Shown here: positions 24,850 through 35,060 of the stretch, piece after piece
How positions within the stretch are numbered: the first letter of the stretch is position 1
How the letters are laid out: each line of letters opens with the position of its first letter
DNA from: Dreissena polymorpha
Taxonomy: Eukaryota > Mollusca > Bivalvia > Myida > Dreissenidae
Assembly (NCBI RefSeq): GCF_020536995.1
Contig: NC_068357.1
Span: 130,432,352-130,496,351, forward strand
DNA: 64,000 bases
Reading direction: 5' to 3'
Program-made: the position numbers and the translations under genes
Notes under the pieces: model-generated
Databases searched by the model: none
Told to the model about the DNA's origin: nothing
The model's input: the letters and a program-made list of their open reading frames with translations, nothing else

Positions 24850-25442
24850 AAGCAAAACAGGTATGTGTAATCACTGAAGAGGAAGAATCAATCAGGAAAT
24901 GTTTGTAGGGTAGACAGGTATGTGTAGCCACTCAAGCGGTCGAATCAAGCAGGACAGGTATGTAGGGTAAACAGGTATGTGTCACTACTATAGGGGACAA
25001 ATCAAGAAAAACGGGTATGTAGGTAGACAGGTATGTGTAACCACTAAAGATAGGTATGTGTTACCATTAAAGGCAGGTAAGTGTAACCACTAAAGGCAGG
25101 TATGTGAAACCATTAAAGACAGGTATGTGTAACCATTAAAGACAGGTATGTGTAACCACTAAAGGCAGGTATGTTAAACCATTAAAGACAGGTATGTGTA
25201 ACCATTAAAGGCAGGTATGTTAAACCATTAAAGACAGGTATGTGTAACCATTAAAGGCAGGTATGTGAACCATTACAGACAGGTATTTGTAACCACTAAA
25301 GGCAGGTATGTGAAACCATTAAAGACAAGTATGTGTAACCACTAAAGGCAGGTATGTGAAACCATTAAAGACAGGTATTTGTAACCATTAAAGACAGGTA
25401 TGTGTAACCATTAAAGACAGGTATTTGTAACCACTAAAGGCA
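24850..25442. repeat. Minisatellite, unit of about 23 bp (left part)
   Basis: The unit GGTATGTGTAACCATTAAAG plus aca or gca recurs about 20 times, preceded by longer and older units with gaatcaagcaggacaggtatg. It continues at 26221-26297 and 27719-27835, so one array was split by two insertions. Confidence 0.93.
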
Positions 25443-26220
25443 CTTTCTTGGAACAAACATAATACCAACATTACAACGAATGCTAATAAATCTCTTGGTT
25501 TCATCCGCAGGAATATACAGACTAAAAATGAAAACATCAGAGGAGTAGCCTATAAGACCTTAGTTAGACCCCAGTTAGAATATGCGTCCTCTGTCTGGAG
25601 TCCACATACCAAACAAAATAGTGACAAAATAGAAAAAGTACAACGTAGAGCAGTCCGCTGGGTGAAAAATGACTTCTCATTCTACAGCAATGTTACCGGT
25701 ATGCAGACTGAACTTGGCTGGCAGACTTTGAAGGACCGACGTGACCTCTCCCGACTGACCCTTTTTTACAAAATTGTGTATGGCTTGGTAGCCATTTCGC
25801 CGCCATCATATCTTGAGAGGCCTATGAGGATGACTCGTCATATGCACCCACTCTCATTCAGACAAGTCCATACATCAGCCAACTACTTTAAATATTCCTT
25901 CTTTCCTTACACCATAGTTCTTTGGAACGGCCTACCAGCCTCAGTTGTACAGCAGGCAGACCTAGAGGGGTTCAAGCGTTGCCTTAGCCCCACTCTACTC
26001 CCCAGTCGTCCTGAATGCACAAAACAGTGTTTTTAAACAACTTTTAACCTATAAATATGTTTCTTCTTGTTTAACACTATCACACTTTTATCTTCACCTC
26101 ACTTTCATGCTTTGAAGTCTCCCTTTCAACGCTTTTAAACCTTTTATTCTTGCACTGACACGCGCACCTGCCAATAGTACCCGCAAGGGGGTTCCGGCAG
26201 TATTGAAAGATAGATAGATA
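25443..26220 (+). mobile_element. LINE 3' fragment inserted in the minisatellite
   Basis: A 5'-truncated LINE whose frame stays open for about 197 codons to the stop at 26034-26036. It has the usual post-RT blocks LVRPQLEYASSVWSPHTK, IEKVQRRAVRWV, LGWQTLKDRRDLSRLTLFYK and FFPYTIVLWNGLPASVV. A 170-bp 3' UTR ends in GATA repeats (26207-26220). GGCA is present on both sides, restoring one repeat unit when the insert is removed. The intact frame indicates a young insertion. The tail type is like the LINE at 8113-9562, probably the same broad group. Confidence 0.9.
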
Positions 26221-26297
26221 GGCAGGTATGTGAAACCATTAAAGACAGGTATGTGTAACCAATAAAGGCATGTATGTGAAACCATTAAAGACGGGTA
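26221..26297. repeat. Minisatellite (middle part)
   Basis: Three or four units of the 23-bp repeat between the LINE fragment and the pogo-like element. Confidence 0.9.
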
Positions 26298-27718
26298 CAG
26301 TAGACTTTGACAATACCGGACTCTCTGAATACCGGAACTCTCCCGATTCCGGACGGTCGGGCCAGTTCCGTATTTTCTCCTTCTATTTCTTTGTTAAAAA
26401 AATGTTGAATAAACCGAACTCTTTGAAAACCGGAAACCGGACGGGTATCTCCGTAAATTTGGTCATTTTCAACGTAAAATACATTGAGTGTACCGGACGG
26501 TCTAAATTCTCAAGATGCCCGAGGCGTGAAAATAACAATACCTAGTCAGCACAGCGAGTACGGTGTCAAACATTTTGCCTGCGCAATTATGGATAATTGG
26601 ATTAAACATACCATAAAGGTGTCAAGTCGTTACCGCGCTATGGGAGTCCGATTAAGTAATGTAAAACAAACTGTGAATGTCTATAATAGACGTGCGGTAA
26701 CACCAAAAAGTGATTGACTTGATCGTTTTATTAATTATTTATTATCGCCTATGATAAACAATTTAATTAAAAAATAAATGCATGCCGTTGCGACGATCAC
26801 TTTCTTGTGATCTTCTCGGGTATTTTAAAAGATCTTATAGCCATGTTTTTAACGCTGAAATGGTTGTTTGTTTGTTTGTCAGATAAACTGTTAGAAATAT
26901 GACTGTTAAATATCCATCCATCTGTATGCAAATTCATTGTAGCGGATCCGTGGTTTAGTGGTAACACACTGGCTTCACAATCCAGAGATCGCTGGTTCGA
27001 TTCCCCGCTGCACCTAACCTACTTACTCGTCTTTCGCATGAGACGTTAAACCGAGGTGCAGTGTACTAGGTGCTATACACCGGGCACTAAAAGACCCAGG
27101 GTCACCTCTGGAACAGGGTGTCTCCTGTATCTTGCACTATCCCCCGTAACCAACTAACAAGTCTTTCTAGGGGCGATGGCCATATGGGAGACAATCCCGG
27201 TGCACTCGATAAAAACAAAAACAACAGCAAATTCATTCACTGCCGTTTGCTAATTTCGAACGCATTATGAATATCTTAAAAATAATTATGACGCTGTTTT
27301 TTGCTTGTGTGTATGTTATATGAAATGTGGTACATGTATGTATTGAATACTAAATAGTGTATCTACAACAATCTTATTTGTGTCTTCACTCGCCTATATG
27401 ACAAATGCCACGAACGTACATGTATAAAGCACTACGCTCACTATGGGATTAATCAAAACAAGTCGGTATGGATTTTGTTTTGCTTTTAATCGATTAAAAA
27501 CACATTTTTAAGAATGCAATCAACATCATCAGTACCTGCGTACAGTTTACACATGGTACATGTCAATGTATATGGTTTGTTTTATTTTTATGTGATTCTG
27601 TACACAATGCATACCATGTATATTTCGGCAATATGCATACTCTTGGTAAACCGGAACTCTCTGAAAACCGGACGATCAGGCCGGTCCCGAGACCGTTCGG
27701 TTTACAGAGAGTCTACTG
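26298..27718. mobile_element. Pogo/Tigger-like nonautonomous DNA transposon
   Basis: The left end CAGTAGACTTTGACAATACC and the right end, read inverted CAGTAGACTCTCTGTAAACC, form terminal inverted repeats continuing with CCGGA motifs for about 70 bp. TA lies on each side (26296-26297 and 27719-27720). These ends and the TA target fit the pogo branch of Tc1/mariner. A 77-codon frame (26484-26717) has no recognisable transposase motif, so it is treated as nonautonomous. It carries a SINE at 26939-27226. Confidence 0.85.
26939..27226 (+). mobile_element. tRNA-derived SINE nested in the pogo-like element
   Basis: The head looks like a tRNA: TGGTTTAGTGGTAA (A box, near 26951) and GGTTCGATTCC (B box, near 26994), with an anticodon-loop-like TTCACAA. 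A unique body follows and the 3' end is an A-rich aaaaacaaaaacaaca. An 11-bp target duplication GCAAATTCATT flanks it (26928-26938 and 27227-27237). The anticodon position would read CAC (Val), but the parent tRNA is uncertain. Confidence 0.9.
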
Positions 27719-27835
27719 TATTTGTAACCATTAAATACCGGTATGTGTAACCATTAAAGACAGGTATGTGTAGCCATTAAAGACAGATATGTGTAACCAT
27801 TAAAGACAGGTATGTGTAACCACTGAAGCGGCTCC
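27719..27835. repeat. Minisatellite (right part)
   Basis: Five units of the 23-bp repeat following the right end of the pogo-like element. The last unit ends in cactgaagcgg, like the first unit near 24880. Confidence 0.9.
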
Positions 27836-28511
27836 GCCTCAAAGTCTGATACAATGTATTTGCTATCTAGGTTGTGCTAACATGGAAACTGCCGCCATAA
27901 AATGCGGTCAAATATTTAGCTGAGGAACAGTTTATTCTTGTTATTGAAGAAGTGCACGAACAGTGACGAGACATATGGTTGGTTTATTTATTTCGGAAGA
28001 AGAGCCAGGCTACTCTGGAAACAACAATTCTTATATAGTTATCGAGGCAGTTTATTGTACGATGTCGACTTCTTGGTTTTGCAGCACTGTTTGCCAACAG
28101 TGACGAAGGATAATGTCTATTTCTTAAAGACGCAGGCCATTTCGAGCAGGCAATTATTTATATATATTTTTTGTGGTGTGAACACCCATGTTTAGTAGGT
28201 CGCTTTTTTCATGAAACACGGGACGGCATGTTTGCGGAAACCGTTGCTATGTCTCCTCCAGCAGTTACCGGTAGTTGGAAAGTTCTACGCAGGATTGCCG
28301 ATAGCTTAACCTCTTGTTGTTGATTTTATAAAGAAGACTGACGGTGTCGATGAAAAAGACTGTAACTACTTCGAGACAATGATATTCAGTAATAATTACT
28401 CGTGCCAGATGGGTGATTTTACAATTAGCGTGTAAAGATACTGCAAAAACCTTTGCAGTGTAATTAAATATGAAATAATTGTACAGAATTCAGTAAGTTA
28501 TGCTGTATTTA
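27836..28511. other. No gene recognised
   Basis: Moderately less AT-rich than its surroundings. An open stretch near 28195-28315 (reading FFHETRDGMFAETVAMSPPA) looks coding-like but has no family that I recognise. Confidence 0.3.
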
Positions 28512-29353
28512 AAATATATAAAAACATAGATACATATTTTAGGTAAATTTATTCAACAACACGCTATTGTGATTGTTTGTAAATACATGTACATGCATGC
28601 GTATAATTTCATATCATCATGTAAATAAGCATCCGTAGCGACTTTTTCTTGCATTTTTAACAATATGTATGGCCTTTATTCACCAAAAATGACATAGTAG
28701 AAATGTACTTGCATCGCACGTAACTTAAAAGCTAGAGTTATAACAACTTATAAATATATTTATCAGCGTGTGGTTATGTACACCTGAGTATTTTGGTGCA
28801 TATGTTCCTGACCATGCCGCTTTTCACAAAATAAGAATTTTGGAAAATCCATATCTTACATATATTTATCCAGACTTATAATTAAGGTTCATCGTGTAGG
28901 TGGATCTTGTCAAGATATTTGAGTTCATTGGGGGCCCAAATCGTAATGCACATTTTTCTGCTGGTTGTTTGCTTTAGATTGAAAGAAATGTTATTATTTA
29001 TATTTATATTATATTACAAAGCAACAGAAAATGAGACAAAGTAGAGTATACGATGCTATACAGATAATTCATGGGTTAAATGTACTAGCTCAATACACAT
29101 ATGTTTTTGTTTAACCTTATGTTCACTGTGAAAGACAATGAAATTATGGAAACAAATGGATAAGTGTTTACTTTGAAACACGTTTCTGAGTATGAGTATG
29201 TAACTGCATTTTTTTACCAACAAGTATTGCAGAAAATATGGAGTTTATTTCAACAAACGTTAGGCTTTAAGCCCTTTAGTACACACGTATTACAACAAAC
29301 AACATACACATGTAAATGGCGTACAGAATTTTAACAGAACCTAGAAGAAAGTC

Positions 29354-29870
29354 TTAAAGGGGCCTTTTCACAGATTTTGGCATTTTTTAGCTTATTCATT
29401 AAATGCTTTATATTGATAAATGTAAACATTGGATCGTAAAAGCTCCAGTAAAAAATCAAGAAAAAAATTAAAAAAAGGAAAAGAACATTGCCCGGAGCAG
29501 GTTTCGAACCAGTGACCCCTGGAGTCCTGCCAGAGTCCTGAAGTAAAAACGCTTTAGCCTACTGAGCTATTTCGCCGAGTACACATTTTAGACGTATTTT
29601 ATACATTATATAAGCAATCTTCGTAGTTTCACAAAATTTAACGACAAAAACAGAACTCTCCAAATTATTCAATCGTTTCGCGTTGCGACGCTTTATATTT
29701 TTTAGGTTTTAAAATCGTCAAAAGATGCATATAATGGCTATATTAGAGCATGGTTAATGTTCAGTATTACTGTTTCCTCACAAATATCATAACTAAAACG
29801 AAAACTAACGAATCTGAAACAACTTTTTTCAATTTTGTCAATTTACCAAAGCGTGAAAAGATCCCTTTAA
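29354..29870. mobile_element. TTAA-inserting nonautonomous element with tRNA-like core, copy 2
   Basis: Flanked by TTAA (29354-29357 and 29867-29870). Duplication copy 1 holds the empty site as gaaagtc-TTAA-tacaaaa near 16472, so the target is exactly TTAA and nothing else was gained or lost. The tRNA-like core (B box at 29500-29510) and both ends match copy 1 of the element at 9911-10428 with few differences. Confidence 0.9.
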
Positions 29871-30039
29871 TACAAAAATGGGATACAACCAGAACCTATA
29901 CTAGATGAAAGTCTTAATACAAAATAATTGTATTCACATTGTCGTATTTTGTATGTTTATATTAAATAGATAGATAAATGTAAGCATATGGAGAGAAACT
30001 TGTGATTATTAAGTCAGCTCTCTGTTTAAAAGCTTAAAA

Positions 30040-30044
<5 letters not shown>

Positions 30045-30120
<76 letters not shown>
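30045..30120. repeat. AT microsatellite, expanded in duplication copy 2
   Basis: 76 bp of AT. The matching place in copy 1 (near 16645) has only acatatatttt, so the run grew after duplication. Confidence 0.95.
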
Positions 30121-30122
<2 letters not shown>

Positions 30123-30599
30123 TTACACTTTTTTCATTGTCAGTCTGTTAGAGTTCAATAACAATGAGCATGTTTGTGTTTTTCCAGTAATATGTATTTA
30201 TATACTTCTTACGTAAATAAATAAACCTTGTATTGGGCATTCAAGTAAAAGAATGAAATTCGTTCTCAAGAACGTAACAGTGTTTGCATTTTTTGTTTTG
30301 AAACGGTATATTTTCAGGCTTGTGTCATCTCCCTGCTTCCGCTTCAAGTCTGTGGGTAGATACTATAAAACAGTTAAAGCAATTCTAATTTTTGAAACAT
30401 AAACTACATTTAAATATGGTTGGAACGTAAAGCTACTGGAAAGGCTACAACTTCTACCTCTGGTCGAGTTTTGCATTTCACTTGACCAGGTTTGAAAAAC
30501 ATATCCGATATTCGTTTGTTTAGCTATGGATAAAAATATATTAATACCTCATACCCCTTGAGAAAAAACATACTTCACTAACCTAATCTGTCTTATAAT

Positions 30600-31250
30600 A
30601 CCTTGAGGGAATTAACCCAAGACATTTTTTTCTGGATATATATCATAAGCATGTAATAACATATCATTAACGATGTTTATGTACTTGACATTATCATATT
30701 GTAATATTTGAAACCAGTACTTTAAAACACAGATGATACGTTTATTTATTAACGGAACACGTCCCTTTTCCCGATTAACGAAAACAATTTCGTCTATTCT
30801 GCTCGCCTTCTTAAAAATCAGTATTTGTATTTTACTCACATTAGCTTCCATTAAGTACAATACTGCTCTAATAATCTAATTCATTTTGTAGTCCAGTTTC
30901 CGATTCCGCAAATATTACACTCATCAGCATTTAACAATAAAAACACTTTTAACATACCAAAATTAACTCCTTCAAACGTATTAAGCATAAAATGTTCATC
31001 AATATTATTTAAATACAAAAATGACGATAACGATTCACCTTGTCTCGATCCAAAATAACACGTAAACGAATCATTACTGGTTTTATTTTACTAAATAATG
31101 TTCCTATAGTACTTAAGAATGGATACCAAGCATTCAGGCTAGACAGAGAAGAAAGACATAAATAGAGAGTGTTTACGCTCCTCAATAACAATATCCCGGA
31201 ACAATAAATTAGAGTAGATACTGACCAACAAGCTGACATCAAAGTATTAA
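30600..31250 (-). mobile_element. LINE reverse-transcriptase fragment
   Basis: Minus-strand reading gives GSRQGESLSSFLYLNNIDEH (counterpart of GVRQGE.LSP.LF), then VFLLLNADE at the catalytic YADD position, then after a stop an open frame (30860-30612) with KIQILIFKK and KYWFQILQYDNVKYI, matching the region after the catalytic motif. Both ends are missing and the YADD box is degenerate. Probably the same family as the LINE at 46670-50155. Confidence 0.7.
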
Positions 31251-31940
31251 CATAAGAAGAGACAGGTCTGTAACTACAATATAAAGTCTGTACAGCCAGG
31301 AAGACACAGAACTTTTCCTGCGGAAAATAGAAAATTTACAAAACGAGAAGTGCTTGGTTATTGAAGACTTCTGCAACAACTCAACCTGTTAGGGCTATGA
31401 AGAGCAGAATACTACAAGTGCATTACCATCATATTGACTCCCAAATGGTTCTGCTGAAAGAACCAGATTACCCACCTACCTTCTTCTTACGAAGATGGCT
31501 GCAACATCTACCCGAGATCTCGCCCTTGCAACTGATGATCTCGGAGCCGACTAGGAAGCAGCGACCTCAGACCAGTAAAACTGGCTATCAACCTGCACTA
31601 AAAGCCTAGGGGCCTTACAATTATAGTTGTCATAGCTTTCAGACAGTTTAAAGTAGCCTCAGTGGATAAACAGTATGATGTTTCTAATTACATGAAAAAC
31701 AAAACTATTGAAAATAGTACATTTTTCATTAAACTAGAAAACACTATATAGTAACCCTTACTCTCATAGTATCGGACACCTTCATAGTATCGTTCCTTTA
31801 ACGAAAATCCTACAAAAAGTGCTGGAAAGTTCTTTTTTTATTTTGAGAAGTTCCATGACTATTACGACGATCATTCGCAAGATTTCCGTTGTTCGTTGGA
31901 AAGTATGTGATGTTTATTCCAGGGTGATTCTATGATTTTT
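31251..31940. other. Unassigned stretch with an 82-codon frame
   Basis: The frame at 31361-31609 (+) has no motif that I recognise and is richer in G and C than its neighbours. The rest is AT-rich and empty. It may be an old transposon piece. Confidence 0.3.
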
Positions 31941-31944
31941 AATT

Positions 31945-33070
31945 ACGTTACACACAAATAACAACAAGGTGTCATAAACCACATGTGGAAGATGACCGGT
32001 CATTTAATACAATTTTTGATACCCACATGTCTTCTCGTGGTGTATTGCTTAGTCATTTGTAAGACTTATTTGACACCAAATACGCAAATTTAATTAAAGT
32101 AATTTGTCCCCACTGATTGTCAGAAACTGAATACTGTATATATATTAACCAGTTTAATCATAATAAATATTTGAATATCGGCCATTCGTTCCAACAGACA
32201 ATCGTTCCTATCCTAACTTTTACACAAGCTGATATTCGTTCCATCGTTATTTAGACAGCCCAGGCAATGGTTCTTTCATTATTGCTATCCTGGATTTTAG
32301 TTTCACATGTGATCCCAAATTTATTTTATACGAACGAACATCTGGTCTGTAATATTCCATGGGAACGAATGTCCGGAAACCTAATAAAGTGCTTAATACC
32401 TATACATTTTTTTTATTTGATGCTAAACATTTAAGTGTTTAGCAGGTTCCAGTAAAATAAAACTCCGTCAGTACGTAGTCATATAAAGAGTGTGCGTTAT
32501 TGCACGGAACAAAATAATTTAAAAAAGCGTTTTCGCTGACCACAACAGGGTTAGATAATGTTGTCGAAAAATGCAAACAATAGAGGTTGTTTATATAAAT
32601 GACATAAATGTATCATTCACAATCAAGTGTAAAGAGATATCAATATACGTACATAAACAGCTCAGTTTACAGATTGTTAGTTTTTTCACTTTATATATAA
32701 ATGCTAAAATATTCACTGTTAAAGAAAAAAATTATTCCACTTAAAAGAAAATTAAGATCAAATTAAAATACTGTCATGTACTTCGCCTTTTATATTGCTT
32801 TGTATTATGGTTGATGCAACACACCTCTTACACTTTCGCTCGTCCATGTAAACTTTTAAAGAAAAACACCGACACACCCATGCCTTTGAGAATTATACTT
32901 ATATAATACAATTTTTTTATTATACGGCATATTTTTATCTTTGTTATGTGCAATTATCGATGTTTAATCTCCAGACCACCTTTACTCTGATGTTAATGGG
33001 TTACTCGTATTTTTATGAAGATGAAATAAAATGAATAAATATACGCCAATGGTACTAACTATTATGTCGC
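31945..33070. repeat. Diverged relative of the 4700-5770 interval
   Basis: Shared words in the same order include ggtgtcataaacc, acatgt, gtaaagagat.tcaatata, cacctcttac and tttactctgatg. The similarity is patchy, so the duplication is older than the 5985/22642 pair. A 0.2-kb insertion (about 32177-32385) is present only here. Confidence 0.6.
32177..32385. mobile_element. Small MITE-like insertion
   Basis: The ends GGCCATTCGTTCC and, inverted, GGACATTCGTTCCC form imperfect terminal repeats. The block is absent from the related interval near 5010. No target duplication is clear. Confidence 0.4.
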
Positions 33071-33957
33071 TCAATTATTATCGAGGTATAAGAATGTTTA
33101 TATTACTTATCAATATATTGACTAAACACATGTCTATATGCATAGGTTTTACGTTATTGAAAACGAGGTCAGTGCGCGTCAATATTCCGAATATAAACAA
33201 TCTCAAAGAACTGGTATATAATTATTGATAATCTCTGCCAAACAAAGATGCATATTCAGCCCGTTCTGAAATTCGACGCGTCATATATATTATCATGATA
33301 TTTAAAAACTGCAACAGTGGTAGTATTAAGAAACTGGTATATTGGTCTCCATAGATTTTTTTTCGAGTATGCATGTGTTAGTTTCTAAACCTTTTCAGTC
33401 TGTGCGAAGTTGTAAGTAAAACCCGTAATGTTCATCAGCGTATGACGCATTGTTTGTTAAGAAAGTAGGTCGCTGATGGGAATTCGTTTCCAAGCCTACG
33501 TTTGACCCAATTGGCGTATGTTAATCATGTGTAACCTTCTCTGCAAACGCGGTGGTACTGAAGACAGTGTTTTTCATGATGGCTGCAATTTGCTTACGAG
33601 TGAACTATGAGCTCGTGCCAATATACATTCTGATTAAACCATTTTTGGCCATACACTATTGCCACTTCCAATATCTTACATTCGATGCTTGCATACAAGC
33701 TCTGTATAGGGGTTAATGTCTAGCTTGCGGAGGTCTTAGGTTTGCTTGCATCAACACCCTCTTTGCCTAAATTGCATCCAAGTGTAGCCTGTTTCTTATT
33801 GTCAAAGTACCTGACTTATGCTTCGTATTTCATTTTGATATGAAAAGCGTCATTGTGTAGCTGATCGAAACCCCAACCCGTTTTTTAATAAAGCAAGTAC
33901 AATGTAACTAATGTTTATTCGCTTTAGAATAAACCATTTTATCCAACGCAAGCTATT

Positions 33958-33961
<4 letters not shown>
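33071..33961. other. No gene recognised
   Basis: AT-rich, no repeat or coding structure supported. Confidence 0.4.
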
Positions 33962-34038
<77 letters not shown>

Positions 34039-34104
34039 ATACGTATTATCCATCATATAATAGTTATCTTTCATGAAAATTATTCCCCCGCGTAAGGGCG
34101 CTGA

Positions 34105-34141
<37 letters not shown>

Positions 34142-34213
34142 ATACGTATTATCCATCATATAATAGTTATCTTTCATGAAAATTATTCCCCCGCGTAAGG
34201 GCGCTGAATCATA
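33962..34213. repeat. AT runs with a duplicated 76-bp segment
   Basis: An AT run (33962-34034) is followed by a unit beginning CGATATACGTATTATCCATC (34035-34107), a shorter AT run (34108-34137) and the same unit again (34138-34213). The two units are identical by eye. Confidence 0.92.
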
Positions 34214-34614
34214 GTATATAGTAGGCTCTAATTCCACGTGCCTTCTTTTACCCTGTTGTCTCACTGCTGAGTAAGTTGCATTTCATTGTTTATTTAGAAT
34301 TTAAAAAAAAAATGTTTTTGTCGCATGATTGAACTTTTTAGTATATAATATGGTTGTGTAATTTTTATTTTACTGTTTTTCGTACTGTTATTTATTATAT
34401 AAACATTTAGTACATATAGTTTCGGGGAAATATAATTATATTTTGGATTTTAGATAAAAGATTAAATATAAGATTAGATATAACATAGATCGATCACGTG
34501 TCTGTAAGATTATCGAAATTTAAATCTATATTAAAATAAACAGCTAAAGTCTACTTCAACTATTTGTGGTGTCGTGCAGTTTTGTGACATTTTGAAAGCG
34601 GCTTACATTGTGTA

Positions 34615-35060
34615 AGCTGTTCGTGTATCACTGGTGATATGTTTATCTTGTTAGTGGTTTGTTTAGTTAACCTTTGTATTATTAAGCAAAGCTTAAATTC
34701 TACGTTAACAGCGACAATTGTGTGGCAACTTAGCGAATATGTATTTTAGTGAATAATTTTGTCTTAAATGTTGTTTAATTGTTAACATGAGTTTATGAAT
34801 TTCAATTCAATATTTAATTTAAAATTATCGTCTATAGCATTGTTCACCTTCCGTTTCTATTAACAAGACTATTTTATGATTTTATAAGAAAGCTGTTTGT
34901 TTTCACTGGTGATCTGTTTATCTTGTTAGTGGTTTGTCTAGTTAACTTGTATTAGCAAAGCTTAAACTCTACGTTTACTTTAGTTTTGCATTCCATTGAA
35001 ATCGTTGTTTATAACATTGTTCGCTTTCCGTTTTTATTAACAATATTATTTGTATGGTTT
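34615..35060. repeat. Imperfect direct duplication, offset about 275 bp
   Basis: The block with CACTGGTGATATGTTTATCT (34630) recurs at 34905, and CATTGTTC with the following 30 bp at 34839 recurs at 35015. The second copy is about 100 bp shorter inside. Noncoding. Confidence 0.75.

Larger units (their letters stand above)
22642..30376. repeat. Segmental duplication, copy 2 (interrupted)
   Basis: Matches the blocks of copy 1 in the same order (see 5985-16915). Here the second and third blocks are separated by about 3.8 kb (24669-28511) holding the minisatellite, a LINE piece and a pogo-like element, and the third block is interrupted by the TTAA element at 29354-29870 and an expanded AT run. 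Between the end of copy 1 and this start lie 5.7 kb not duplicated. Confidence 0.9.

Noticed and set aside
24850-25442. CRISPR-like array
   Set aside because: Adjacent units without spacers, in an animal genome; it is a minisatellite.
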